DNA of 55,020 bases, taken from positions 1 through 55,020 of the forward strand of contig CAIKOJ010000057.1 in assembly GCA_903829015.1 (NCBI GenBank). The letters are read 5' to 3'. Positions 17,761 to 26,435 of the stretch are shown piece after piece. The translations under genes and the position numbers were made by a program. The stretch comes from an uncultured Bacteroidota bacterium. Lineage in GTDB: Bacteria > Bacteroidota > Bacteroidia > Chitinophagales > Chitinophagaceae. The first letter of the stretch is position 1, and the number at the start of each line of letters is the position of its first letter. The notes under the pieces were generated by a model. The model did no database searches, was not told the origin of the DNA, and saw only the letters and a program-made list of their open reading frames with translations.

Positions 17761-18012
17761 ATGAGCTACAGAGAAGACATAAGAGAAAAACGAACAAGTC
17801 AGTTTAGAACAATGATGGACATCGTAATGGGTATCTTTTATTCGTTCATCGGAGGCTTATTGTTATACGCCCGTTCGTTCGTGGGTATAGAGGTGCCTGC
17901 GTTCGTGGCGTATATACTCGGGGGTATGATGCTGGTAGGCGGACTGTTCAGACTGTACAGGGGTATCAAAACGGTTATAGGAAACAACAGGGAATCATCA
18001 TCTGAAGAATAG
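17761..18012 (+). CDS. Small two-helix membrane protein of unknown function
   Basis: An 83-residue protein with two hydrophobic segments (about residues 19-38, MDIVMGIFYSFIGGLLLYAR, and 45-66, VPAFVAYILGGMMLVGGLFRLY). Charged ends flank them: MSYREDIREKRTSQF before, RGIKTVIGNNRESSSEE after. It probably sits in the inner membrane. No family is recognised with certainty. The ATG at 17761 is preferred because a good promoter ends just upstream and the longer reading from 17695 would run through it. The PstS-like gene follows 111 bases later on the same strand. Confidence 0.65.
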   Translation: MSYREDIREKRTSQFRTMMDIVMGIFYSFIGGLLLYARSFVGIEVPAFVAYILGGMMLVGGLFRLYRGIKTVIGNNRESSSEE

Positions 18013-18123
18013 TCGCAAAGGTTCTGTACACGGTCTATACGACCTCTTTTACCTGTTAAATTATTGTTAGAACAGATATAACCAACCTCACTCTTTAAAT
18101 TAATCAGTAAAATTGCGCTCTTT

Positions 18124-19029
18124 ATGCCTTGGCTGAAACACATATGTTTTATTGCTCTAGTGAGCCTTTCTGCCCTTTCGTGCGATGATGCACCAAAGCA
18201 TCCCGACAGTTTGGGAAAGGGTGCAATTGATATCTCTGTCGATGAAACTTTTCAGCCGGTTATTGATGAGCAGAAAAGAGTGTTTGACAGCAGTTTTCCA
18301 GAGGCAAAAGTTACCATACACTACAAGTCTGAAGCGGAGTGCCTGAAAGACTACTTCGAAAACAAAGCAAGGCTAATATTAGTAACCCGCGACCTCACCA
18401 AGGCAGAGAAAGATGGTTGCCTGGAAAGGAAAATTTATCCTACTTCATTGTCTATTGCCAGAGACGCTGTTGCAGTTATCGTCAACAATGAATCTCCTGA
18501 TTCAATGCTCGATATCAACGCGCTCAAGGGGATACTCACCGGACAATATAAAACAAAGTACACCGTTGTATTTGACAACCAGGGTTCGAGCACAGTGAGA
18601 TTTATCAACGACTCAATTCTGAGAGGTGAGAAACTGGGCAGCAATGTATTTGCCGCCAAGGGAAACAAAGAAGTTGTAGACTATGTTTCAAAAAATCCTG
18701 CCGCTATTGGGTTTGTAGGACTCAGCTATGTAAGTGACGATAACGACCCTCAGAACACCGGTGCATTCATAAAGAATGTTAAAGTTGTTGCTTTACAGAA
18801 TGCCGAGTCTCATGAGCTGTTAAAGCCCTATCAGGCTTACATAGCGCTGAAATCGTACCCGCTTACAAGAACGTTGTATTATATAAATAGTGAGAGCTAT
18901 CCGGGGCTTGGCACAGGATTTGCTAATTTCTTAGCAGGGCAGCGTGGGCAGTTAGTATTTTTTCACGCGCATCTGTTTCCTACTAAGTCAGAGATGGTGA
19001 TCAGAGCGGCTCAGATAAACAATAAATAA
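18124..19029 (+). CDS. PstS-like substrate-binding lipoprotein
   Basis: A 301-residue periplasmic-binding-protein-like lipoprotein. The lipobox LSALSC puts the lipidated cysteine at residue 20. The body matches the PBP-like/PstS fold: ISVDETFQPVIDEQKRVF, ARLILVTRDLTKAEKD, ALKGILTGQYKTKYTVVFDNQGSSTVRFINDSIL, and NPAAIGFVGLSYVSD. Classical PstS binds phosphate for an ABC importer, but no permease or ATPase gene is nearby and a TPR protein follows by 28 bases. In Bacteroidota such solo PstS-like proteins often occur near TonB-ExbBD systems; the ligand here is open. Confidence 0.75.
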   Translation: MPWLKHICFIALVSLSALSCDDAPKHPDSLGKGAIDISVDETFQPVIDEQKRVFDSSFPEAKVTIHYKSEAECLKDYFENKARLILVTRDLTKAEKDGCLERKIYPTSLSIARDAVAVIVNNESPDSMLDINALKGILTGQYKTKYTVVFDNQGSSTVRFINDSILRGEKLGSNVFAAKGNKEVVDYVSKNPAAIGFVGLSYVSDDNDPQNTGAFIKNVKVVALQNAESHELLKPYQAYIALKSYPLTRTLYYINSESYPGLGTGFANFLAGQRGQLVFFHAHLFPTKSEMVIRAAQINNK

Positions 19030-19057
19030 TCAGTTAACAAAAAACAATACAAGTACA

Positions 19058-20677
19058 ATGAAGTACAGTATCAAGGGAGTAATAGTATTGGTGGCATTAG
19101 CGTTTAGCATAAGAGCGTCTGCCCAGCAAACACTACAAGACGGAATTAAAATGTATCAGTATAACAAATGGCAGTCAGCTGAGCGTATTCTTGAACCGCT
19201 GGCAGCCACAGACCCTAAGGCAAATTACTATCTGGGGCTTTGTTATATAATAGAAGGTAAGCTGGAAAAGGCCAATACTGCTTTTTCTAAATTCCCCGAA
19301 GATGCTGCCAATATTTCAGGTACTGCCCGTGTAGCATTTGCTCAAAAGAACTCGGCCAAAGGAATGCAGATAGCAAAAGACCTGGCTGCGAAATCTAAAA
19401 AGAAAGAGTGGATACAGGAAAAATTTGCCGCTGATGCCATCACCTATTCTGAGGGTGGTGACTACCTGCAGGCTGTAGCATGGTATAAAGATGCATTGAC
19501 AAAGGCCGATGAAGCCGAAACGCACATCGGACTGGGTGATGCATTCCGCAAAGTGCCCGGTGGTGGTGGTGAAGCCATGACCAACTACGAGTCGGTTACA
19601 GAAAAAGACAACAAAAATTCATTGGCGTATTCTCGTATCGGTGACCTTTGGTACGAAGCACATAATTACCAGAGTGCACTCGATAATTATGCCAAAGCAA
19701 AAGACGCTGATAACACCAACCCGCTGCCTTACATGGCATTGGCTGATGCCTATGCTCGTTCAGGAAAATTCAAATTGGCACTCGAGAATATACAGCCATA
19801 CATCAAACTGTCTGACAACACCCTCGCCGACAAGATGAAGTATTTAAGGCTGATGTATCTGGCGCAGAGCTACTGTGATGCCGCCAAATATGCACAGGAT
19901 TTGATGAGCGGTCAGTCATTGTCTGGTGACGAGAAAATTGAAGTTACAGGTATAACCGGTTTCTCTCAGGCAGAATGCGGCGACTCTATGTTGGCATTGC
20001 AGAACCTGCATACTTACTTCCATATCGTGAACCCATCTAAAATTACTCCGGGAGCCTATATCCAGTTCGGTAAACTATTTCTGAAAATGGGCATGCTCGA
20101 CTCTGCTGGTTATTATTATAACAAAGGTATAGCCGACGATACTGCACGTAACAAAACTGACATCTACAGAACGATTGCTGAAGCGTTTAAAGCCAAAAAA
20201 GATTACTGCAAATCTGCCGACTGGTATAACAATCTGGTAAAAGCCAACCCTGAAACCCAGCCTTCAGATTATGTATGGAGAGGTATCATGTTTTATTACT
20301 GCAAAGACCTCGATAAAGCATTGAAGTCATTCCAGGAGTTTGTTGCCAAATATCCCGATCAGCCATCTGGTGCTTATTGGTTAGGTCGCTCTGCTGCTGC
20401 CATAGATTCAGATGCTACTACAGGTGGTGCCGTTGATTACTACAAAAAATGGCTGGATAAAATAGGGCCTAACTACGAGAAAAAGAACGACCTGAAAGGT
20501 GCCTATGAGTACCTGATGTACTACTACTACAATAAAAAGGATAAAGAGAACATAAAGGTTTATATGGACAAGATCAGAGAAATTGATCCAAACAATAAAT
20601 CTGCTAAAGAGATAGAAGACGCAGAGAAGGCTGCCGGGGCACCTAAAAAAGCCGCACCAGCAAAAGCGAAAAAATAA
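19058..20677 (+). CDS. Secreted tetratricopeptide-repeat protein
   Basis: A 539-residue exported protein. The signal peptide ends at IRASAQ (about residue 23). The body is built of TPR units, for example LLAATDPKANYYLGLCYIIEGKLEKANTAFSKF, QAVAWYKDALTKADEAETHIGLGDAF, SALDNYAKAKDADNTNPLPYMALADAYARSGKFKLAL and KALKSFQEFVAKYPDQPSGAYWLGRSA. The last 15 residues are rich in Ala, Lys and Pro. It is probably a periplasmic scaffold and is co-transcribed with the PstS-like lipoprotein 28 bases upstream. A strong terminator follows. Partner proteins are unknown. Confidence 0.82.
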   Translation: MKYSIKGVIVLVALAFSIRASAQQTLQDGIKMYQYNKWQSAERILEPLAATDPKANYYLGLCYIIEGKLEKANTAFSKFPEDAANISGTARVAFAQKNSAKGMQIAKDLAAKSKKKEWIQEKFAADAITYSEGGDYLQAVAWYKDALTKADEAETHIGLGDAFRKVPGGGGEAMTNYESVTEKDNKNSLAYSRIGDLWYEAHNYQSALDNYAKAKDADNTNPLPYMALADAYARSGKFKLALENIQPYIKLSDNTLADKMKYLRLMYLAQSYCDAAKYAQDLMSGQSLSGDEKIEVTGITGFSQAECGDSMLALQNLHTYFHIVNPSKITPGAYIQFGKLFLKMGMLDSAGYYYNKGIADDTARNKTDIYRTIAEAFKAKKDYCKSADWYNNLVKANPETQPSDYVWRGIMFYYCKDLDKALKSFQEFVAKYPDQPSGAYWLGRSAAAIDSDATTGGAVDYYKKWLDKIGPNYEKKNDLKGAYEYLMYYYYNKKDKENIKVYMDKIREIDPNNKSAKEIEDAEKAAGAPKKAAPAKAKK

Positions 20678-20680
20678 GTA

Positions 20681-20707
20681 AATAAGCCGCCATCTGGGCG
20701 GCTTATT
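20681..20707 (+). terminator. Rho-independent terminator after the TPR gene
   Basis: An 11-bp perfect stem, AATAAGCCGCC (20681-20691) and its complement (20697-20707), encloses a five-base loop and is followed by an AT-rich stretch. It closes the PstS-like/TPR transcript. Confidence 0.8.
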
Positions 20708-20766
20708 TATTCGTATGCAATGGCACCTAGTGAAATGTTACAATGATTGGTTTTAAGTTTTGACGA

Positions 20767-21312
20767 ATGACAGAGAATATTGAACAGTTACAATACCCGA
20801 TTGGCAGGTATCAAAAACCGGATAGTTATTCCCCGCAGCAGATACAGGGTTGGATCAGTGTTTTACGGGCGCTACCTTCTTGGATGGATGCATGTATAGA
20901 GAATCTCGACGAACATCAGTTGCTGATACCTTACCGCGAGGGCGGATGGAACATAAAACAGGTGGTGCATCATGTAGCCGACAGCCACATGAATGCATAC
21001 ATAAGACTGAAACTAGCGCTTACGGAAGATAACCCCACCATCAAACCCTATAATGAAGGCGCGTGGGCTTTATTGCCTGATACGGATATAGTGCCAGTAA
21101 ACGTGTCTGTAACTTTGTTGCATGCAGTGCACCGAAGGTGGGTGGCTCTGCTGGAGCATATGAAGCCCGAAGACTGGCTTCGTACCTACTACCATCCCCA
21201 GTACCAAAAGAACTTTGAATTGTGGGATATGACGGCATTGTATGCATGGCATAGCAAACACCACACTGCGCACATTACCTCTTTAAGGGAAAGACTCAAC
21301 ATAGGTTTTTAA
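20767..21312 (+). CDS. DinB/YfiT-superfamily putative metal-dependent transferase
   Basis: A 181-residue helical-bundle protein of the DinB-like superfamily, YfiT/BstA subgroup. The three-histidine metal site is recognisable in NIKQVVHHVADSHMNAYIRLKLAL (around H68-H74) and in the C-terminal YAWHSKHHTAHITSLRERL. The block EDNPTIKPYNEGAWALLPD between them is subgroup-typical. YfiT-type proteins in Firmicutes are annotated as bacillithiol S-transferases; Bacteroidota members share the fold, and the thiol cofactor here is inferred. The gene stands alone between a terminator and a membrane-protein gene. Confidence 0.82.
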   Translation: MTENIEQLQYPIGRYQKPDSYSPQQIQGWISVLRALPSWMDACIENLDEHQLLIPYREGGWNIKQVVHHVADSHMNAYIRLKLALTEDNPTIKPYNEGAWALLPDTDIVPVNVSVTLLHAVHRRWVALLEHMKPEDWLRTYYHPQYQKNFELWDMTALYAWHSKHHTAHITSLRERLNIGF

Positions 21313-21374
21313 ACGATTGTGTCGGGAAATTCTGAAAAAACCAATTACCTTTATTCTAACAAAATACTTTTTTT

Positions 21375-21848
21375 ATGCCATCAAGCAGCTATCTCGTTTT
21401 CCTTCATAGTATCCTGCGTTACCTTGTATTGCTGTTTGCCGTTATTGTGGTGGTGCAGAGCCTCATGGGAATGATGGGCAAAAAGAAATTCCTGAAAAGC
21501 AATAAGATGCCTGCTTTGATGCTGCTTATCTTTTGTGATCTGCAACTGGTGTTCGGGCTCATGCTGTACTACACCAGTATTATCTCCAGAGGCGTTTTAA
21601 GCAGTGGTATGGTGATGAAAGATACCTACAACCGTTTCTTTGCCGTAGAGCATAGCGTAAGTATGATCGTTGCCATAGTGTTGGTTCACATTGGGTACAG
21701 CACCATTAAAAAGAATATCGACGACGACCGCAAGTTCAAAAGACTTTTTTGGTGTTCGTTCGTTGCGCTTTGTCTAATGATGGCGATGATACCATGGGCA
21801 AACAAGCAGGTAGTAGGCAGGCCAAATATACCAGTAATGCCGGCATAG
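21375..21848 (+). CDS. Four-helix integral membrane protein, unknown function
   Basis: A 157-residue inner-membrane protein with four hydrophobic helices (about residues 8-32, 46-68, 92-112 and 126-142). Conserved-looking polar residues lie in or near helices: H11 and R15 in LHSILRYLVLL, and H94 and H103 in AVEHSVSMIVAIVLVHIGY. Similar Bacteroidota proteins are sometimes labelled cytochrome-b-like because of paired histidines, but I see no firm haem motif. It lies 50 bases ahead of the acyltransferase gene on the same strand. Confidence 0.6.
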   Translation: MPSSSYLVFLHSILRYLVLLFAVIVVVQSLMGMMGKKKFLKSNKMPALMLLIFCDLQLVFGLMLYYTSIISRGVLSSGMVMKDTYNRFFAVEHSVSMIVAIVLVHIGYSTIKKNIDDDRKFKRLFWCSFVALCLMMAMIPWANKQVVGRPNIPVMPA

Positions 21849-21898
21849 GCTATTGTTAGTAAAGGGTACAAGGCTTATTTTTTCTATTCAACAGCTCG

Positions 21899-22645
21899 AT
21901 GCTCAAAAAAATACTGCAGCCGTTTTTTACCCTCTACGTAGTACTTACCTTTTTGGTGAGCATACTGCTGGCTTTTCCTTTATTCATAGTACTTAGCATC
22001 GGCAACAACGCTGCTTCCCGCAGGGCTATTCATCAGCTTATCAGGCATTGGTCGGTATGGTGGTTGTGGATGCTGGGTATGCGTGTAACCAGGCTTGGTC
22101 CCCCGCCTCCCGAGGGACGGTATATTTACATTGCCAACCACATCTCTTATCTCGATGTACTTGTCCTTTTTCCGGCTATCAACGATTATTTCCGTCCGCT
22201 GGGCAAAAAGGAGATATCCAGGATCCCGGTTGTGGGTTTTATTTATAAGCAGATCGTTATCATGGTAGATCGCAGCAGTACGCACAGCAGGTCAAGAAGT
22301 CTCAGGTTGCTGTGGAAAGTGCTGCATAATGAGGGTAGTATCATCATTTTCCCAGAAGGTACTTTCAACGAAACAGGCAAAACCATGAAGGAGTTTTACG
22401 ACGGCGCTTTCAGGCTGGCAATAAATACCCAGTCTCCTATTATGCCCATGGTTTTCCCGGATACAGTGAACCGTTGGAACTACACCGGCTGGTGGAAATT
22501 CTGGCCCGGACAGAATAGAGTAGAATACCTTACCCCTGTGCACACCCAGGGTATGACTTTGGCTGACCTGCCGGAGTTGAAAATGAAAATATTCAACGAA
22601 ATGAGTAGTGCTTTGCAAAACTATAAATATCCTAATACCCCATAA
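21899..22645 (+). CDS. plsC: Lysophospholipid (1-acylglycerol-3-phosphate) acyltransferase
   Basis: A 248-residue membrane-bound acyltransferase of the PlsC family. It transfers an acyl chain to lysophosphatidic acid, or to a related lipid such as an ornithine-lipid precursor. An N-terminal hydrophobic segment (about 8-35) is followed by the catalytic NHISYLD box (H81, D86), the substrate-binding FPEGTFNETG block and a later PIMPMVF motif. Length and motif order are normal for the family. Which lipid pathway it serves cannot be told from the sequence; no other lipid gene is nearby. The ATG is 50 bases after the preceding membrane-protein gene. Confidence 0.88.
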   Translation: MLKKILQPFFTLYVVLTFLVSILLAFPLFIVLSIGNNAASRRAIHQLIRHWSVWWLWMLGMRVTRLGPPPPEGRYIYIANHISYLDVLVLFPAINDYFRPLGKKEISRIPVVGFIYKQIVIMVDRSSTHSRSRSLRLLWKVLHNEGSIIIFPEGTFNETGKTMKEFYDGAFRLAINTQSPIMPMVFPDTVNRWNYTGWWKFWPGQNRVEYLTPVHTQGMTLADLPELKMKIFNEMSSALQNYKYPNTP

Positions 22646-22874
22646 TGCAGCCAAATTAACCCCTATGAAGCAGTAAGAAATCACCACTACATTCTAAAAA
22701 CCGCACGGATAACAGTCTTCGACAGTAAATTTTATCCGTTGGAGCGCGAAAAAGCGCTTAAATTTTAATTAAACTTGCAAAAATTGAGATTTTATTGTAA
22801 AAAATTCGGTGAAAGTCATATTTTTATAGCTGGAACCCATTTTATAGATTTGTTAACCAGAACAAAAGGTTTAT

Positions 22875-23591
22875 ATGCAAAAAGGAATTTTGAATAGTTT
22901 TCCCAAGTTGATGATGATTGCGTTACTTGCCGTGGGTTTTAATTCATACGGCCAGGACATAGTAAAGGTTAGAAACCAGAATTTTACCTCTTATTTCTCT
23001 AAATCCCAGCATATTCCGGTATTGGTTGTTTATTCTCTTACACCCGACATGTTCAACTGTGTAAAAATGAAGGGAGAACATGGTATAACACTGGCTACTG
23101 ACCCACAGCTGCCAGATGCAACATCACTTAAAGATGACTACAACAACTCTCTGTTTGATAATGCACAAATGATGGCGCCTGAAGCTAATTCATGCGATAA
23201 AGATGCTTATACCGAAAGCTTTTACTTCACTAACGTAATGCCTATGCCTAAAAACCTGTATAAGGACCTTTGGGGCAAGCTGCATGACAAAGAACTGGTA
23301 AAAGCTAAGAAATTCAAGAAAGTAAAGGTTTTTGCAGGCACAGTCGGTCGTAACTGGGTGATAGGAGCTTACAACAACGTGATCGTACCTGAGTGGTGCT
23401 GGAAGGTGATCTACATCCCTAGCACAGACGAATATCTTTGCTATCAGTTCCACAATATCGAGCCATACAACCCGAACGATAACCTCGCGGGTCATAAAGT
23501 GGATATCAATACTATTGAGTCGCTTGCAGGTGTGCATTTTGTAAATGGCGTGATCTCTGCCAGTTACGTTGCACCAACAGCCAGTAACTAA
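22875..23591 (+). CDS. Secreted DNA/RNA non-specific endonuclease homologue, catalytically degenerate
   Basis: A 238-residue exported protein (signal peptide to NSYGQ, residue 27) that follows the DNA/RNA non-specific endonuclease (NUC1, Serratia nuclease) fold over its length. VLVVYSLTPDMF, MMAPEANS, ESFYFTNVMPMPKNLYKDLWGKL, VKVFAGTV, VIVPEWCWKVIYIPSTDEY and VDINTIESLAGVHF line up in order with family blocks. The catalytic DRGH motif is replaced by NAQM (96-99). The metal asparagine N120 and N127 remain, but the glutamate of the W-x-x-L-E helix is H137. It should therefore lack normal nuclease activity, and may be a binding protein or an enzyme with a changed site. The assignment is from motif reading, not a search. 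Confidence 0.6.
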   Translation: MQKGILNSFPKLMMIALLAVGFNSYGQDIVKVRNQNFTSYFSKSQHIPVLVVYSLTPDMFNCVKMKGEHGITLATDPQLPDATSLKDDYNNSLFDNAQMMAPEANSCDKDAYTESFYFTNVMPMPKNLYKDLWGKLHDKELVKAKKFKKVKVFAGTVGRNWVIGAYNNVIVPEWCWKVIYIPSTDEYLCYQFHNIEPYNPNDNLAGHKVDINTIESLAGVHFVNGVISASYVAPTASN

Positions 23592-23609
23592 GAACAATAT
23601 TTAACTTTT

Positions 23610-23643
23610 AAAAGGACCATCTTTTCAACGAGGTGGTCCTTTT
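23610..23643 (+). terminator. Terminator after the nuclease-like gene
   Basis: A 10-bp perfect stem, AAAAGGACCA (23610-23619) and TGGTCCTTTT (23634-23643), with a 14-base loop and a following T-rich tract. Confidence 0.8.
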
Positions 23644-23737
23644 ATTTTTACCTAGTCCGATGAATCTTAACGTTGCTGTTATCAAAGAGCCTCACTGGAA
23701 AAACAAAGCAACCGCCATTTGTTAGGCCTCGTTTCCT

Positions 23738-23745
23738 TATTTTTG
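23738..23745 (+). promoter_or_regulatory. -7 box for the second TonB-receptor operon
   Basis: TATTTTTG matches TAnnTTTG and lies 19 bases before the ATG at 23765. A TTTG at 23718-23721 is only 16 bases upstream of the box, shorter than the usual -33/-7 spacing. Confidence 0.45.
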
Positions 23746-23764
23746 GTTTAAATTCCGCTCTCTG

Positions 23765-25777
23765 ATGAGACAACTGTTGTATGCCTTTTTAGTTATTTGG
23801 TGCTATAGCGCACATGCGCAGAATACTGCACAGGCCGACTCATCGCATCAAATGAAGGAGGTAGTTGTTACCGGATTTCAGAAAAACGACCCCAAATACT
23901 CATCCCTGAATATTGAGCCCTACTCACTCAAAGAAATGAATGAGAAAGCTCCTTTTAATCTCAGCGACGCCCTTGCGAAGCTACCCGGTATTTCCCAGAT
24001 CACATCGGGGAATGCCATCTCGAAACCTGTGATCAGGGGGCTGTATGGCAACCGCATTTTGGTGCTGTTCTCCGGTATGCGGTTCGATAATCAGCAGTTT
24101 CAGGATGAGCATGGGCTGGGCTTATCACAGATAGGTATAGACAGGGTTGAGGTGATCAAGGGACCTGCCTCACTGCTCTATGGTTCTGATGCCATGGGTG
24201 GCGTAATAAATGTAATAGAAGAGAAACCTAAAGAGCAGGGCAAGACGCTGGATGCCGGCACCCAGTTGTTTTCAAACACACTCGGTACGCTCACCGATCT
24301 GGGCCTCGGCAAGCGCAGCAGCAATAAGTGGTGGCGGCTGAGGCTGGGTATGGAAACCCATGGTGACTACAGCGACGGCAACAACGGGCGTGTGCTGGAT
24401 TCGCGTAACAAAGGCTACTACCTGAAAGCTGGCATAGGCTTTGAAAGGCCGAAATGGATACAGGAAAACAGTTACAATTTTTCATACAGTCAGTTTGGTT
24501 TTATAATAGAAGACATTAACACAGCTTTTAAGGCAGACGACCGGTGGAGCAGGAGTATGAAGGGGCCGCACCATAATGTGATGTTGAATCTGTTCAATTC
24601 CCAGAACACCTTTATACTCAGCAACTCGGTGCTGAAACTCAATGTGGGCGCACAGTCTAACAAAAGAGAAGAGGATGAAGGTGGCGGACAGATAAGCCTG
24701 AACATGCATCTGCTCTCATTGCTGCAAAGTCTGCGCTGGGAAAAAGAACTGAGCCACAAGATCAGTTTTGTGGCCAACCAGCAGTTTACGTACGAGACCA
24801 ACACTAATTACGGCAAGCGTATTCTGGTACCTGATGCCACTTTTCTGGAAGGCAACGTATCGGGATATCTGAAGGGTATGTTTGGTAAATTCATAGTTGA
24901 GTTAGGTGCTGGTGTAAGTGATAAAAACATAAAAACAATCAAGACCAATAATCTGAATCCGCCGGGTAGTGCAGTGGCTCCATTCAATAAGAATGATATT
25001 ACAGCAAACGGCATGGCCGGCATAGTGTTTAATGCCAACGAATGGCTGTCTGTAAAGACAAACCTGTCAACGGGCTCCAGATCTGCGAATCTGGCAGAGC
25101 TGTCATCGAACGGGATGCACGAAGGGGTGTACAGGTTTGAGGTGGGTGACCCTAATCTGAAAGCAGAACAAAACCTGAATACTGACCTGACCCTTGAAGT
25201 AAATAAAAGAGACTGGTTATTTTCTGCTTCGGTGTATCACGACCGTTTCCTGAATTATATATACTTAGTGAACTCAGGTACCACCTACTTTGGTTACCCC
25301 ATTTACTTTTTCAAACAACAGGATGCTAAGATATTTGGCTCTGAGCTGGTGCTGGATGTGCACCCGGAATCGTGGCATGGTATCTCGTTCAAAGAGGTGT
25401 TCTCTGCTACCAGGGGTGAGCTGGACAAAGACGGCAACCTGCCTTTTATACCGGCGTTCAAATCGGCAACATCAGTGAGGCTCGAAAAGAAGCTGAAGGG
25501 TAAGATCAGCAGCGTTTTCGCAGAGCCTGAGTACGTATACGTTTTTGCACAGGATATGCCATCTCAGTTTGAAACAACCACCGGCAGCTACTACCTGCTC
25601 AATTTCTCGTCGGGCATAACTGTAAAGGGGCGCACCGGCAACTGGAGAGTGGGGCTGGCAGGCACTAATCTTACCAATAACGCCTATATCGACCACCTTT
25701 CGAGGCTAAAAGCATGGGGAATGTTGAACCAAGGCATTAACTTTGTTATTTCCGCAAGGAAAGAGATCAAATGGTAG
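23765..25777 (+). CDS. TonB-dependent outer-membrane receptor
   Basis: A 670-residue outer-membrane receptor. The signal peptide (to CYSAHAQ, about residue 19) leads directly into a TonB-box-like stretch (MKEVVVTGF) and the plug (about 40-165) with FNLSDALAKLPGISQIT, KPVIRGLYGNRILVLFSGMRFDNQQF and DRVEVIKGPASLLYGSDAMGGVINVIE. The rest is a beta-barrel. Unlike the receptor at 2964-5144 it has no carboxypeptidase-like domain. The gene overlaps the next one by seven bases (ATGGTAG) and a surface-type lipoprotein follows, so the three probably form an uptake unit. A metal complex or haem is plausible; no substrate-specific motif was found. Confidence 0.9.
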   Translation: MRQLLYAFLVIWCYSAHAQNTAQADSSHQMKEVVVTGFQKNDPKYSSLNIEPYSLKEMNEKAPFNLSDALAKLPGISQITSGNAISKPVIRGLYGNRILVLFSGMRFDNQQFQDEHGLGLSQIGIDRVEVIKGPASLLYGSDAMGGVINVIEEKPKEQGKTLDAGTQLFSNTLGTLTDLGLGKRSSNKWWRLRLGMETHGDYSDGNNGRVLDSRNKGYYLKAGIGFERPKWIQENSYNFSYSQFGFIIEDINTAFKADDRWSRSMKGPHHNVMLNLFNSQNTFILSNSVLKLNVGAQSNKREEDEGGGQISLNMHLLSLLQSLRWEKELSHKISFVANQQFTYETNTNYGKRILVPDATFLEGNVSGYLKGMFGKFIVELGAGVSDKNIKTIKTNNLNPPGSAVAPFNKNDITANGMAGIVFNANEWLSVKTNLSTGSRSANLAELSSNGMHEGVYRFEVGDPNLKAEQNLNTDLTLEVNKRDWLFSASVYHDRFLNYIYLVNSGTTYFGYPIYFFKQQDAKIFGSELVLDVHPESWHGISFKEVFSATRGELDKDGNLPFIPAFKSATSVRLEKKLKGKISSVFAEPEYVYVFAQDMPSQFETTTGSYYLLNFSSGITVKGRTGNWRVGLAGTNLTNNAYIDHLSRLKAWGMLNQGINFVISARKEIKW

Positions 25778-26304
25778 GCACTAAAAAGAACATACCTGGT
25801 ACGCTGCTGCTGCTGTCCGTAGGACTGCAGATACTGCTGCCTGTAATTATGTGCCTGGCCATACTGGCTGTGCGGCAAATGCAGCATTTGGAAATAGCTG
25901 CTGTCAAAACCAGCACCAGCCACTTTGAGCGGATAAAACTGAGTGCCGCCGAAGTAACAAAACCCTACAAAGCCGGAGATGAGATCAGCTACAAGGGCGA
26001 GTTGTATGACATCAGCGAGGTAACCATTGAAAATGGCGAATACACCATTACCGTGCTTGCTGATAAAACTGAACACAAACTACAGCAACTGACATCAGAA
26101 CTATCAGGGCAGAGCACTACTGCTGCACCGGATGAAATAAGAGTACTCCCGTTTTTCCTGCTGTATTATGAGGCTCCGGTAAGCTGGAGTTTTTACGTGC
26201 AGCCATTGAACAATAGTTTTCAGACAGTGTATCAATACGGTCTTTCGTCTGTAGCACATGACGTGCTGAAACCGCCTCCCCAGTCTACCGGCAAGATCAG
26301 CTAA
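25771..26304 (+). CDS. Single-pass membrane protein coupled to the TonB receptor gene
   Basis: A 177-residue protein with one strong hydrophobic segment at about residues 10-33 (GTLLLLSVGLQILLPVIMCLAILAV) and a mostly polar remainder, so it is probably anchored in the inner membrane with a periplasmic domain. Its start codon overlaps the receptor stop in the sequence ATGGTAG, which implies coupled translation and a shared function. No known family is recognised. It may assist the receptor or handle the imported ligand in the periplasm; this is inference from position only. Confidence 0.7.
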   Translation: MVGTKKNIPGTLLLLSVGLQILLPVIMCLAILAVRQMQHLEIAAVKTSTSHFERIKLSAAEVTKPYKAGDEISYKGELYDISEVTIENGEYTITVLADKTEHKLQQLTSELSGQSTTAAPDEIRVLPFFLLYYEAPVSWSFYVQPLNNSFQTVYQYGLSSVAHDVLKPPPQSTGKIS

Positions 26305-26309
26305 ACCGC

Positions 26310-26423
26310 ATGAATGCGTTGCACTCTGGAACGATACCCTTCGTTTCGGTAATCATTTTTTATTTTAATTCATTCACTCATCCGGGGCAGGATGTGCCTG
26401 CGCCTGTTTTATCAATTTTTTAA
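26310..26423 (+). CDS. Candidate 37-residue small protein inside the receptor operon
   Basis: A short reading frame starts at ATG 26310, five bases after the preceding stop, and ends with TAA at 26421-26423, twelve bases before the lipoprotein gene. The product would be 37 residues with a hydrophobic middle (IPFVSVIIFYF). The tight packing is what a real operon gene would show, but an AT-rich gap of this size can hold such a frame by chance, and no clear ribosome site is seen. Confidence 0.22.
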   Translation: MNALHSGTIPFVSVIIFYFNSFTHPGQDVPAPVLSIF

Positions 26424-26435
26424 AAATAACTTCAA

